A DNA stretch of 64,000 nucleotides, taken from assembly GCA_964457945.1 (NCBI GenBank), contig CAYWFX010000010.1, forward strand, positions 1 to 64,000, given 5' to 3'. The notes under the pieces were generated by a model. It saw only the letters and a list, made by a program, of their open reading frames with translations, ran no database searches and was not told the DNA's origin. Shown one piece after another: positions 33,597 to 42,814 of the stretch. Source of the stretch: PHAA01 sp964457945. Lineage in GTDB: Bacteria; Bacillota; Syntrophomonadia; Syntrophomonadales; Syntrophomonadaceae. Positions within the stretch are counted from its first letter, which is position 1. Every line of letters begins with the position of its first letter. Position numbers and translations under genes: made by a program.

Positions 33597-35099
33597 CTAA
33601 TATTTTAATACATCTGATGTGGGTAAGTTAATCATAATTTTTGTGCCTTTATTTTTGCTGCTTTCAACCTTGATGTCGCCATGGTGCTGTTCAATAATCC
33701 ACTTGGCAATAGAGAGTCCCAGACCAGCACCTCCGCTTTCTCGGGTTCTGGACTTATCAGCTTTGTAGAATCGATTGAATATATAAGGCAAATCCTCTTC
33801 TGATATTCCTATTCCGGTATCTTCAATTATCATTAAAGCTTTATTAGCTTTAAGACTGCTATTTATGGTTATAGAGCCACCAGATGGGGTATATTTTATA
33901 CTGTTATCTACAAAGATTCTTAGTGCTTGCTTAATTAACCCCCTATCCCCATTAACCATAATTATTTCATTTATATTACTGCTAATACTATGCAGTGAAT
34001 CAATTAGAATGGTTTCTTTTAGCACTTCATCTATAAGTTCATTCAATGCAAAAGAGCTTGCTTCCAATCTTTGATTTTTCTTATCAGCACTGGCCAGGAA
34101 TAAAAGCTTTTCCACCAACTCCTTCATATAATCAGATTCACTTATTATAGCATCAATGGATTCTTGCAGCACTGTCTTATCTTCTTTGCCCCAACGCTGA
34201 AGAAGGTTTGCATAACCCTGAATCACGGATATTGGGGTTCTGAGTTCGTGGGAAGCATCGGAAACAAAAACGTTTTGCTTCTCAAAGGATGTTTGAATTC
34301 GATCCAGCATTTCATTGAAGGTTAAGGCTAGTTCCTTTAGTTCATCGTGAGAATCTACCAGATCTAAACGGGTATTTAGATTCCCCACAGCAATAGACCG
34401 GGCTGTCCGGGTCATGTTATCAATAGGTTTTAACATTTTTCTGCTGGCCCTGGAGCCTATGATAATCGTAAATATAATGGCTAAAATAAAGCTTATGCTA
34501 ATAGCTGTTATTAAGCGTGCTAGATAGTTTTTTTCATGAGCCAAATATTTGGAGATTTCAATTTTGCTAATACCATAGTTAAGTTTAACCGGGGTCTCGA
34601 AATATAAATATTCCAGATATTGATCCAGAGAGCTGGTAGGAGACAGCTTGGTTCGGTAGGTTGAGCGGTCTTTTTGACTGGCCGGGGCAGTACTATAAAT
34701 GATATTGCTTTCTTCATCGAATAGGGTAACAAAAATGACTTCAGTATCAGCATATTTTTTAATCTGATCTTGAGGAACATCTGCACTTTCGCTGATTAAA
34801 TTCATAATAACCAGACTATTCTTTTCCAGTGATTGATTAGATTCGTACAGAAGGAAAAAAACAAAGGTGCCAGACAGAAGGGTGCCCAGTATCAGAAGTA
34901 TTGCAGAAAAAATCAGGGTATATGTGCTGGTAGTTTTGAAAGTAATAGAGAAGCGTAAGCGTTTATTTATTGCCTTAACGACCTCATTAAATATACGTGG
35001 CAAAAGGGGCAAGAAGATTTTTAGAAATGCAGCAATTATTTGCAAGATACTTTTTACAATGTATTTTAATATCTTAGCGAAATCTCCGGCTTTACTCAT
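33597..35099 (-). CDS. Membrane sensor histidine kinase, EnvZ/ResE type
   Basis: A 500-residue kinase. Two membrane helices (about 58-86 and 192-215) enclose an extracytoplasmic sensor region; then HAMP (about 216-268), HisKA with SDASHELRTPISVIQGYANL (His near residue 285), and HATPase with DNSIKYTPSGGSI, EDTGIGI and GGAGLGLSIAKWI. An unusual amphipathic N-terminal segment of about 50 residues precedes the first helix. The gene overlaps the response regulator gene by eight bases. The signal is unknown; envelope or antimicrobial stress is typical of this class. Confidence 0.92.
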   Translation of the reverse strand: MSKAGDFAKILKYIVKSILQIIAAFLKIFLPLLPRIFNEVVKAINKRLRFSITFKTTSTYTLIFSAILLILGTLLSGTFVFFLLYESNQSLEKNSLVIMNLISESADVPQDQIKKYADTEVIFVTLFDEESNIIYSTAPASQKDRSTYRTKLSPTSSLDQYLEYLYFETPVKLNYGISKIEISKYLAHEKNYLARLITAISISFILAIIFTIIIGSRASRKMLKPIDNMTRTARSIAVGNLNTRLDLVDSHDELKELALTFNEMLDRIQTSFEKQNVFVSDASHELRTPISVIQGYANLLQRWGKEDKTVLQESIDAIISESDYMKELVEKLLFLASADKKNQRLEASSFALNELIDEVLKETILIDSLHSISSNINEIIMVNGDRGLIKQALRIFVDNSIKYTPSGGSITINSSLKANKALMIIEDTGIGISEEDLPYIFNRFYKADKSRTRESGGAGLGLSIAKWIIEQHHGDIKVESSKNKGTKIMINLPTSDVLKY

Positions 35100-35775
35100 G
35101 TTTTAATACATAACCCACCCCGCGTACGGTGTGAATAAGTTTTAGGTGATACTTTTCATCGATTTTACCACGCAAATATTTTATGTAAACATCTACTGCA
35201 TTGGTGTCGCCATAGTAGGCATAGCCCCAGACATTTTGCAGGATTTTTTCTCTGCTAAGAACTATATTTTCATTTTCTGACAGATATTTAAGCAAGTCGT
35301 ATTCCTTTTTGGTAAGATCAATGGATTCATTATTATAAAGAACTGAGTGTTTGCTAAGATCAATTATTAAGGAGCCGATAATAAGTGTGTTTGCTTTCTC
35401 AGAATGAATTTTCTTCCGTTTGAGCGATACCCGTATCCTTGCTAATAGTTCTTCAATGGCAAAGGGCTTGGTCATGTAATCATCGGCACCTATGTCCAGC
35501 CCCATTACTTTGTCGGTCACGTCATCCTTGGCAGTGAGCATAATTACAGGCGTCTCCGAAGACTGCCGAAGACGCCTTAATACTTCCATGCCATTTAGAG
35601 AAGGCAGCATCACATCGAGTATCACCAGGTCGAATTTACCGCTCAACGCTTTTTCCAGACCTTCACGGCCATCATGTGCTTGTTCCACCCAATAACCTTC
35701 GTGGGTAAGCTCCAGCTCCAAAAATCGTGCTATCTTTACTTCATCTTCAATGATTAATATTTTCTCAGCAGCCAT
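35092..35775 (-). CDS. OmpR/PhoB-family response regulator
   Basis: The 227-residue protein has a receiver domain (acidic pair near the N-terminus IIEDEVKIA, phosphoacceptor Asp in DLVILDVMLPSLNG at about residue 52, Lys in the TKPF motif) and a winged-helix DNA-binding domain (TKKEYDLLKYLSEN, AVDVYIKYLRGKID, HTVRGVGYVL). It is the partner of the kinase encoded directly downstream. The gene follows the DUF4342 gene by 11 bases, giving an operon of four genes. Confidence 0.94.
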   Translation of the reverse strand: MAAEKILIIEDEVKIARFLELELTHEGYWVEQAHDGREGLEKALSGKFDLVILDVMLPSLNGMEVLRRLRQSSETPVIMLTAKDDVTDKVMGLDIGADDYMTKPFAIEELLARIRVSLKRKKIHSEKANTLIIGSLIIDLSKHSVLYNNESIDLTKKEYDLLKYLSENENIVLSREKILQNVWGYAYYGDTNAVDVYIKYLRGKIDEKYHLKLIHTVRGVGYVLKHE

Positions 35776-35786
35776 AAAACACTATC

Positions 35787-36251
35787 CTATTTTTTATTTA
35801 TTGCCTCCGCCACTTGCTCGCTTACCTTAGATGCAGCAGATGATATATTATCCAATGTCTGGTTAATTTTCATGTCTTCACAACCGGGTTTTTCCAAACG
35901 GATTTTGTGGTTGGTAAAAAGTGCGGCTATTAGGCCTATGACTGTTAACGGGGGCATTATTATAGTTGCCAATATTATAATAGTTAGCGGTAAATCGATT
36001 ATGGTGTTACCATTTTTACTAATTATCAACTTGGTTATATTGCAGGTCTTAACCAACTTTTTGACTGTCGTCCAAAAACCAGACTTGCAACAAGTTTCAT
36101 TTTGGGGAGCTTTTATTTTATCCATTTTTTCCAGATAAATAAGTGCTTCCACAACATCATTGTTGCATTTTTCCAGGGCTTCCTTGGCCTCCTCATAACT
36201 AACATTCGCTCTTTCCCTTAGCATTTCTATAAGTTCTAAACTAACGGCCAT
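35787..36251 (-). CDS. UBA-like/DUF4342 membrane protein
   Basis: Residues 1-45 form a UBA-like three-helix domain (ELIEMLRERANVSYEEAKEALE), similar to that of elongation factor Ts. Residues about 65-125 match DUF4342 with TKLIISKNGNTIIDLPLTI and a hydrophobic stretch (about 90-115). A short amphipathic C-terminus follows. GGGAGGA precedes ATG 36251. As first gene of the two-component operon it may be a small membrane-associated regulator or target. Function unknown. Confidence 0.75.
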   Translation of the reverse strand: MAVSLELIEMLRERANVSYEEAKEALEKCNNDVVEALIYLEKMDKIKAPQNETCCKSGFWTTVKKLVKTCNITKLIISKNGNTIIDLPLTIIILATIIMPPLTVIGLIAALFTNHKIRLEKPGCEDMKINQTLDNISSAASKVSEQVAEAINKK

Positions 36252-36347
36252 GTTCATTCCTCCCATATATTAATTCATTATAACATCGTTAGTATAAAAC
36301 AGATGAATTAGAGGATTCTTAGACAAAGATTAAGATTTGATTAAAAA

Positions 36348-36384
36348 ACGAGTGGGGTTAAATCCCACCCGTTCTTATTTTTTC
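36348..36384. terminator. Bidirectional terminator between HesB and two-component operon
   Basis: A stem of eight positions with one mismatch (CGAGTGGG and CCCACCCG) lies between the HesB gene (minus) and the UBA-DUF4342 gene. T-rich runs lie on both sides, TTCTTATTTTTT on the plus strand and TTTTTTAATC on the minus strand. It ends the HesB transcript. Confidence 0.65.
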
Positions 36385-36414
36385 ATAAATGATACTCCTA
36401 TTATACCTGCAACT

Positions 36415-36744
36415 CTAGCCGCAGGAGGAACAAGAAGAGCATCCACCGCTGTCAGCAGCTTCTTTTTCGGGAAGAATCTTAAAGTAGGTCTGTCCCTCTT
36501 GTTGGAAAGAACTGACTGTGAAGCCTTTGCTCATTTCTAAAAGATTATCTTCTACCACAAAATGGAGGCCGTCATGTTCTTCAACCTTATCATTTTTAGC
36601 TGGTTCATCCAGAACCAGATTATAAGACATGCCCCCTCAGCCAACACTAGCATTAATTCGTAAATACATGGTATCCATTTTTCTTTCCTTCAAGATTTCT
36701 TTTATATCCTGAACGGCTTCGGCTGATATTCTTACCATATCCAT
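36415..36744 (-). CDS. HesB-like selenoprotein (Sec at in-frame TGA)
   Basis: The minus-strand frame from ATG 36744 runs through a TGA at 36639-36637 (codon 36) and continues to 36415, giving 109 residues. Before the TGA it reads MYLRINASVG, and after it GGMSYNLVLDEP, which aligns with the A-type Fe-S carrier motif where the first conserved Cys (in GCGG) is expected. The end CSSCSSC supplies more ligands. A 7-bp hairpin (36600-36618; mRNA stem CTGGTTC, loop TGGAT) starts 18 nt after the TGA, where bacterial SECIS elements lie. AAAGGGTG precedes the ATG. HesB-like selenoproteins are a known family. Gene callers would truncate it to the 71 residues from 36630. Probable role: Fe-S or redox chemistry. 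Confidence 0.85.
36600..36618 (-). promoter_or_regulatory. Putative bacterial SECIS hairpin
   Basis: In the mRNA, CTGGTTC pairs with GAACCAG around the loop TGGAT, 18 nt after the in-frame TGA of the HesB-like gene. Distance, stem length and the G-containing loop fit a bacterial SECIS element that recruits SelB. Confidence 0.65.
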
Positions 36745-36926
36745 ATTAATCACACCCTTTTAAAAATATTTAGCTTGGCTTTTGGGAATTATCTATTCTT
36801 AGTATGCCCTGAAAATTACTTCCCAATTACCCCCTAAGGGTATTTTAGACCAGTCTCTGTGATTTGACAAGGGGATATTAAATTTTTTCATTAACAGTCA
36901 AGAAAAATTCTAAAGGTTCTCATCCC

Positions 36927-37922
36927 TTACTGCGGTGCAAAGCAAAAACCTTTTTTATGAAACAATTCCAGGCAGAGCGCAACCACATCCCGGTCATAAA
37001 GTTTGCCGGCATTTGAGGATATTTCTTCCAAGGCTGCCTCAATACCCAACGCTGGACGATAAGGGCGATGAGAAGAAATGGCTTCAACTACATCCGCTAC
37101 GGTAATGATGCGAGCTTCCAGCAGAATATCGTGGTATTTTAACCCACCAGGATAACCGCTGCCATCGCACTTTTCATGGTGTTGTTGGATAATGCGCGCA
37201 ATGGGCGAATCGAAGTCAATGGACTTCAACATGTCATAGGCTATCTGCGGATGAGCTTTTATAATGGTGAATTCTATCGGATCAAGTGTGCCTGGTTTAC
37301 TCAAGTACTCTGCGGGTATTGATATTTTACCGATATCGTGCAGTATAGAGGCTATATATATGCCGTTTTTGTCCTTATCATTTAGATTCATCTCATCTGC
37401 TATGGCACAGGCCAATTGGCAGACTTTTTTCTGATGACCGGAGGTATAGGGATCGCGCTTTTCCACCATCAGGGAAAGACTTTCCACGGTTTGCAACAGA
37501 ACCTGCTGCAGTTTAGTTTCAGCTTTGCGACGAGCTATAATGTGCTTCCATTCCCGGAGGGCACGCACTACGAAATCCGGCATATTAGCAAAGGTATCCG
37601 GGGATTTTACTATGTAATCCAATGCTCCCGCTTTCATGGCTCCAACTGCCAGTTCCTCATTGCCGTGGCTGGTCATAAGAACCACCGGAAAGAGGGAATC
37701 CTCACGGATGGTCGGTAGTAACTCTACGCCTTTGCCATCGGGGAGCAGCCAATCGCATAATACTATATCGGGAACATTGTTAATCAGGTAATAGCGTGAT
37801 GAGGCTACACTAGATTTAATGGACAGATTAAAACTAGCCCGATGTGCATCAAAGGCTCGTTGTATTAATTCAATATGAGCTTCATCATCATCGACAATTA
37901 ATACATTAAACGATTTATCCAT
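36927..37922 (-). CDS. Response regulator with HD-GYP phosphodiesterase domain
   Basis: A 331-residue protein: receiver domain (about 1-125, phosphoacceptor Asp in DIVLCDWLLPDGKG), linker, and HD-GYP domain (about 145-325) with HDIGK, PQIAYDML, and HHEKCDGSGYPGGL. HD-GYP proteins degrade cyclic di-GMP to lower its level. It is the last of three genes (kinase, single-domain regulator, this), so the six-PAS kinase probably controls cyclic di-GMP turnover through it, linked to motility, sporulation or surface attachment. Confidence 0.93.
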   Translation of the reverse strand: MDKSFNVLIVDDDEAHIELIQRAFDAHRASFNLSIKSSVASSRYYLINNVPDIVLCDWLLPDGKGVELLPTIREDSLFPVVLMTSHGNEELAVGAMKAGALDYIVKSPDTFANMPDFVVRALREWKHIIARRKAETKLQQVLLQTVESLSLMVEKRDPYTSGHQKKVCQLACAIADEMNLNDKDKNGIYIASILHDIGKISIPAEYLSKPGTLDPIEFTIIKAHPQIAYDMLKSIDFDSPIARIIQQHHEKCDGSGYPGGLKYHDILLEARIITVADVVEAISSHRPYRPALGIEAALEEISSNAGKLYDRDVVALCLELFHKKGFCFAPQ

Positions 37923-37948
37923 GTTCTATCCCCCTAGCTGCAAACATA

Positions 37949-38389
37949 TTAATAAGGTTTGGCATTCCATCCCAACCAGTACATACCTAATTCATTCATT
38001 AATTGGGCAAATTTAGTGAAATCAATAGGTTTCACCAGGAAACTATTGACATGATTGCGATAGGCAGCACAAATATCATTTTCCGATTCGGATGATGTAA
38101 GCACAACCGTGGGGATAACCCGCAAATGCTCCGAATTTTTGATTTCACTGAGAACAGTCAAGCCATCCATTTTGGGTAGACGCAGATCCAATAGAATTAA
38201 ATTGGGTAAAGGATAATTATCGGCTCGAGTGTATTTGCCGCGACGAAATAAATAATCTAGAGCATCTTCACCATCAGAGCAATGTATAATTCGGTTAGCG
38301 ATGCGCTGAGTCTCAAAGTTGCGTTTGACCATTTCAGCATGGTCCTCATTATCTTCTACCAGCAAAATTACCAGAGCTTCTCCGTTCAT
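37949..38389 (-). CDS. Single-domain response regulator, Rcp1-like
   Basis: A 146-residue stand-alone receiver with acidic pair LVEDNEDHAEMV, phosphoacceptor Asp in ILLDLRLPKMDG, and the switch TSSESENDI then KPIDF. It has the extra segments typical of the Rcp1/CheY-like regulators found beside phytochrome- or PAS-type kinases. No output domain is present, so it acts by protein contact or as a phosphate relay. Its ATG overlaps the kinase stop by one base. Confidence 0.92.
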   Translation of the reverse strand: MNGEALVILLVEDNEDHAEMVKRNFETQRIANRIIHCSDGEDALDYLFRRGKYTRADNYPLPNLILLDLRLPKMDGLTVLSEIKNSEHLRVIPTVVLTSSESENDICAAYRNHVNSFLVKPIDFTKFAQLMNELGMYWLGWNAKPY

Positions 38390-41300
38390 TAATACGCCCT
38401 CCTATCAGTGGGGTCTGCTGTCTGGGGCAGAGTAAAATAAAACGTAGAGCCTTTTCCTAGACCCGCAGATTCTATCCATAGTCGACCTTGATGGTATTCA
38501 ATAATCCTTTTCACTAGTGACAAACCGATACCAGTTCCCTCACATTTAGGGTCGAGCTTGTTAAACAGGCCGAAAATACTTTCGTGAAAGCGAGCTTCTA
38601 TACCAACTCCATTGTCACGTACGAAGAAAGTCCATTCGCCGGTAGTGTCTAGAGAGCCAATTTCAATCTGCGGATGAGCCTGATTTCCCATGAATTTGAT
38701 TGCGTTTTCTACTAAATTCTGCAGGACCTCGCGAATACGGGACTGGTCTGCGACTACTTCGGGTATACCGGGATCAATTATGAGCTTTACACCTGTCTCT
38801 TGCAGCCTTCCTGTGAGTAATTCAGACACCTCTAGGGCAAGAGTGCTCATGGAGAATCGACTGAAGGTATTAAGCAGGCGTCCGATTCGTGATAGCTCCA
38901 GCAAATCATGGAGCAGATCGTCCATTTTTCCAGCAGCGTTGATAATTCTCTGTAGATCATTTTCCAAGCGGGAATGATTACTTTGTTTTAGATCATCCAG
39001 CAGTAATCCTGCAAATCCCTTGATAGTGATAAGAGGGCTGCGCAGGTCGTGAGATACAGTGTAGGTGAATCGTTCCATCTCAGCGTTTTTGGCTTCCAAT
39101 TCCTTTAGTTGTTCGCTTATAATTTGTTCAGTCTTTTTGCGATCACTAATGTCAGAATACATAACATAAAAACCGTAACCAGTAATGGGCACTGAATTAA
39201 TCATGACATTGAACATTCTGCCATTTTTATGCTTGCGAACACTTTCCTTTTGGATTAACGCTCCATTGAATACTAAAAGGCGATTTTCTTTAAATTCCTC
39301 AAGGTACTCTGGGGGGACTATCAATTCATCTATTCGCTTGTGCCGACATTCTTCCAGCTGGTAACCAAATAGATTGAAAAACTGAGGGTTGACATTAATA
39401 ATTTCTTGCTCCAGGTTACATAGGACAACAGCGTCGTGTGAATTAAAAAAAAGTGCCTGTAAATTTTGCCTTTGCTGTAATAATTCTGCTTCAGCCTGCT
39501 GACGTTCGCTTAAATCCCGGATAGCTGCGGCTCTGATTCTACGCCCTTGATATTCAAACATGCGTCCCTGTATTTCTACAGGCACACGGGAACCGTCTTT
39601 GCGCATTGCAATTCCCTCGTAGGGGAGTTCATAACCGGCAGCCATATGACTTTCAACTATTGAGCGTGATTCAGGAACTGCCAAGGCAATAGCATGCATA
39701 CCTATCATTTCCTGGTTATCATAGCCAAACATCTCGGCCGCTTGCTGGTTAACCTCGATACATATTCCATTTTCAGTAAGAATAATACCTTCAAAGCTCG
39801 CATCGGATAAGGCTTTGAAACGTGCTTCCCCGACTCTCAGCGATTCTTCCACCTGCTTTTGCCAAGTCATATCCCATAAAGAAATAATGGTGCGTTGATC
39901 CGGCAACTTTATGCCATGAAATTCCACATCTCTTATCTGTCCGTTTTTACAGTGTACCCGGGCATTTCCCCTGGCTCTTTGCTTAAGCCGAAGCTGCTTA
40001 TACCAATCTTGCATTAAAGCATTACGTGATTTTACTTTGGGGTAAGCCTTTTGCAGCCAAAGTTCCAGGGTGGGAATGTCTTCCAGAGTATAACCAGTAA
40101 TTTCGGTAACTCGAGAATTTAGAAAGACAAAAAGATTTTCATTATCAAGAATAGCGGTTCCAGTGGGGGAATGTTCCAGGGTCATCTTTAATGATTCACT
40201 CTGATTAATAAGTTCGTTTTCCATTTGCTTGCGATTGCTAATATCGCGAATTGATTCGATAGCTCCGGTGATTTCCCCATTGGTATTATAAAGGGGAGTA
40301 GCTATGCCCCACAAATATGCTCCTTCATCACCGAAGTTGGGTACAAATAGTTCTACGGTTAGTTTATTGTCGACATGGTTTACATAAGGATAATGATGCT
40401 TTATAAGCTCATTGTCTTTCAAAACCATGTCGATTAAAATCGGTCGACGTTCACCGTAAAAGGGAATGGCGTACTCATAATTGCTCTTCCCCAACATTTC
40501 CATTGCAGATAGGCCGGTCATTTTTTCCATAGCCCGGTTCCAAGCTAAGACCTCACCATGAGAATCGATGACCAGGGTAGCATCAGGCAAGAAATCAATG
40601 ATGTTGTTCAGTAACATTTTTGATTCCTGCAAGGCTTCTTGCCCGTGTCTAAGCTCAGTAATGTCAATGGCTGAAGCCATAACGGCTGGTTCTCCATCAT
40701 AAACACTTCGACTGCCGGTTAGATAAATCCAAACTGCCTCGGAATTTTTGCTCTGCAGTTTAAGTTCATAGGTAGAAGTAACATCTATACCTTGTTGGCG
40801 GGCTAGACCTCTTTCCATGGCTATTTTACGGTATTCCGGGTGTACCACATCCCAGAAGTTCATCTTGAGAAGCTCTTCTTCACTGTAAGCAGTAAGTCTC
40901 ATTAGAGCCGGATTTACATAAACGAAACGATCGCCTTTTATAATATATACAATAGCGGTGCTGTCTTCGGCCAGGGTGCGAAACTTTTGTTCGCTTGCTT
41001 CCAGTGCTTCCTGGATCTGTTTCTGTTCAGTAATATCACGCCCTGCCCCCTGAATAGCAATTGGGTGTTCACCTGCAAATATTAATCTGGTATTTAGTTC
41101 AATGCACAACTTTTTTCCCTGGCGATCTAAAACTTCTATATTATAAGTGGTGATGTCAACGCCTTTTAGTTTTTCAATAATTTTGGAATTGACCAGATCC
41201 CGATATTCGGGAACTACTATGTCAATGACTTTCAGGCCTAGAATCTCTTGGGGAGTATAGCCTAAATTAAGTAGACCGTATTGGTTGAGACTGGTAAAAC

Positions 41301-41427
41301 GTCCCTCTAAATCGGTTGTAAAGAGTAGAATAGCGGCGTTATTAAAGAGATCACGGTACATTTTTTCGCTTGCTTGCAGAGCTTGCTCCGCATGTTCCAG
41401 GTCTACCCGAGAAGAATGATAATCCAT
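38389..41427 (-). CDS. Cytoplasmic multi-PAS histidine kinase
   Basis: A 1012-residue protein with no clear membrane helix. At least six PAS/PAC domains follow each other (about 15-135, 140-262, 270-405, 410-530, 535-655, 660-780), recognisable by repeated motifs such as ITEQKQIQEALEASEQKF, DITELRHGQEALQESK and DISDRKKTEQI. Next comes HisKA (FTYTVSHDLRSPLITIKGFA) and HATPase (NAIKFMG, DNGVGI, GTGIGLSLVKRI). It has no receiver of its own but is followed by two regulator genes. Such kinases sense redox, light, oxygen or metabolites. GGAGG precedes the ATG. A stretch of about 330 bp upstream holds its promoter. Confidence 0.92.
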   Translation of the reverse strand: MDYHSSRVDLEHAEQALQASEKMYRDLFNNAAILLFTTDLEGRFTSLNQYGLLNLGYTPQEILGLKVIDIVVPEYRDLVNSKIIEKLKGVDITTYNIEVLDRQGKKLCIELNTRLIFAGEHPIAIQGAGRDITEQKQIQEALEASEQKFRTLAEDSTAIVYIIKGDRFVYVNPALMRLTAYSEEELLKMNFWDVVHPEYRKIAMERGLARQQGIDVTSTYELKLQSKNSEAVWIYLTGSRSVYDGEPAVMASAIDITELRHGQEALQESKMLLNNIIDFLPDATLVIDSHGEVLAWNRAMEKMTGLSAMEMLGKSNYEYAIPFYGERRPILIDMVLKDNELIKHHYPYVNHVDNKLTVELFVPNFGDEGAYLWGIATPLYNTNGEITGAIESIRDISNRKQMENELINQSESLKMTLEHSPTGTAILDNENLFVFLNSRVTEITGYTLEDIPTLELWLQKAYPKVKSRNALMQDWYKQLRLKQRARGNARVHCKNGQIRDVEFHGIKLPDQRTIISLWDMTWQKQVEESLRVGEARFKALSDASFEGIILTENGICIEVNQQAAEMFGYDNQEMIGMHAIALAVPESRSIVESHMAAGYELPYEGIAMRKDGSRVPVEIQGRMFEYQGRRIRAAAIRDLSERQQAEAELLQQRQNLQALFFNSHDAVVLCNLEQEIINVNPQFFNLFGYQLEECRHKRIDELIVPPEYLEEFKENRLLVFNGALIQKESVRKHKNGRMFNVMINSVPITGYGFYVMYSDISDRKKTEQIISEQLKELEAKNAEMERFTYTVSHDLRSPLITIKGFAGLLLDDLKQSNHSRLENDLQRIINAAGKMDDLLHDLLELSRIGRLLNTFSRFSMSTLALEVSELLTGRLQETGVKLIIDPGIPEVVADQSRIREVLQNLVENAIKFMGNQAHPQIEIGSLDTTGEWTFFVRDNGVGIEARFHESIFGLFNKLDPKCEGTGIGLSLVKRIIEYHQGRLWIESAGLGKGSTFYFTLPQTADPTDRRAY

Positions 41428-41761
41428 GCTAACCTCCTATATAAGTATGTTTATGCACGCTATCTAATCAAACCGCTTACGACCATTTTGTTGTTGGATG
41501 AATAGATGAATAGAGATGAGCTACAGGAAATGCAAAAAAATGACATTAAGGGTTAATTATTCTTAAAATTCTACAAAATCAAGTATAACTCCTTTAATGT
41601 GAAAATATTCTTTAACATCGTCAATGGGAGAAATGATGTGTGAGCATAGCGGTAGGTGAGTATCAGGTTCGGGATGTATGCCTGCACGCACAGGAAGAGG
41701 CGAGCCTATAAACTGAGATTTCGGCTCGCCCCAGAATTTGATCTTATAAATTGCTTTGTCT
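41428..41761. other. Intergenic region with GC-rich hairpin
   Basis: This 334-bp region lies between the kinase and protease genes, both on the minus strand. GGCGAGCC (41699-41706) pairs with GGCTCGCC (41723-41730) around a 16-nt loop, with no T-tract on either side. It probably marks the end of the protease transcript. The kinase promoter should lie near 41450-41600; I see no strong match. Confidence 0.45.
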
Positions 41762-42814
41762 TTAGTTTAGTTTAGTAAGAATTATCTTATGGTGGTCCCC
41801 ATCAACTTTGTATCCCATTTTCTCAGCTATTTCTTTCACAGACCCCAGTGGGTTTGACACTTTGCTTAATATGACGGGTTGGGTTAGGGAGATTCGTTTG
41901 CCATCGACTTTCATGAATTTCATTCCCGGAGTGATTTCTATATGTGTAGCAAACTTAGGGGGCGTAATGTCTGTAGCGGTCCACGCTTCAAGTATGCACC
42001 AGCCCATATAATTAATCCTGTTTAACCATTCATACGGCAGGTATGCGTACCCCTGGTCACCCCATTCGGCGCCCCAGGAATTTCTAAGAATCAAACAGCC
42101 CCGGTTAGGCAGGTCGCCGGCTATTCCAACCGCATGCCCCCCTCTGACTGAACCTTCTGGAAGCGGGAGAAAGTTGTTCTCATCTGGCTCGAAATTCTCG
42201 CATACCAGCAAAGCTATCATAAACGGACCTTCTCGTTTCAATGCCTGTCGCATAGCATCTAAAGTCTGGTCGCGGTTCAAATCATAAGATGAGCAAAGCT
42301 GAGCATAGGTATCAATTTTGAAAACAGATGCTGCATCCAGAGCATTATTGGAAACCTGAGGAACCTGGGGGATCGGTAGATCTGTCAAAGTCGAATAAGG
42401 CATAATAGTCTCGGGGCAGACCCCATACTTCTGTAATACCTTCATGGCTGTTTTGGGCTGAGTTCCTTCCTCAGACGGCATGCCATCGTTTTGCTTACAA
42501 AGGCTGTAAAGAAATGCTGCCGAAAGTCCGTCGCCAGGATAATCGCCCTGTTTGATTTCTTCAAAAGCTTTAATAGTCCAGGTGGAAGCACAGGCCACAC
42601 AGCTTCCCCGCTGTTCCTGGTCGAAAACCGGGGGAAGATTCGGCCTATAGTCAATGGAGACGGCAGGTTCTTCCTCTATAGCACCGATAAGCTTGGTGTA
42701 TATATAGTCTCGGGGGTCATAGGGTGAAGGAAAATACCTTAGTGGGTGGTTATTATGTTCTTTCGGCAGGCTCTCAAAAAACCTGCGTAGTTGGTAGACT
42801 ATTTCAAATGACAT
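41762..42814 (-). CDS. Papain-like (C1A) cysteine protease with stalk-like C-terminus
   Basis: A 350-residue protein. The C1A catalytic set is visible: oxyanion Gln66 and Cys72 in VFDQEQRGSC, His227 in RGGHAVGIAG, Asn245 in LRNSWGAEWGDQGYAYLPY. The N-terminus (about 25-50, YFPSPYDPRDYIYT) resembles a short pro-segment. The last 65 residues contain a copper-amine-oxidase-like strand-helix unit (MKFMKVDGKRISLTQPV). No signal peptide is visible, so the enzyme is cytoplasmic or exported by another path; spore-associated C1A proteases exist in Firmicutes. AAAGGAGG precedes the ATG. Confidence 0.9.
   Translation of the reverse strand: MSFEIVYQLRRFFESLPKEHNNHPLRYFPSPYDPRDYIYTKLIGAIEEEPAVSIDYRPNLPPVFDQEQRGSCVACASTWTIKAFEEIKQGDYPGDGLSAAFLYSLCKQNDGMPSEEGTQPKTAMKVLQKYGVCPETIMPYSTLTDLPIPQVPQVSNNALDAASVFKIDTYAQLCSSYDLNRDQTLDAMRQALKREGPFMIALLVCENFEPDENNFLPLPEGSVRGGHAVGIAGDLPNRGCLILRNSWGAEWGDQGYAYLPYEWLNRINYMGWCILEAWTATDITPPKFATHIEITPGMKFMKVDGKRISLTQPVILSKVSNPLGSVKEIAEKMGYKVDGDHHKIILTKLN

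Noticed and set aside
41685..41730. CACGCACAGG sequence suggesting a cyclic di-GMP riboswitch
   Set aside because: The rest of the conserved motif is missing and no gene starts downstream on that strand.
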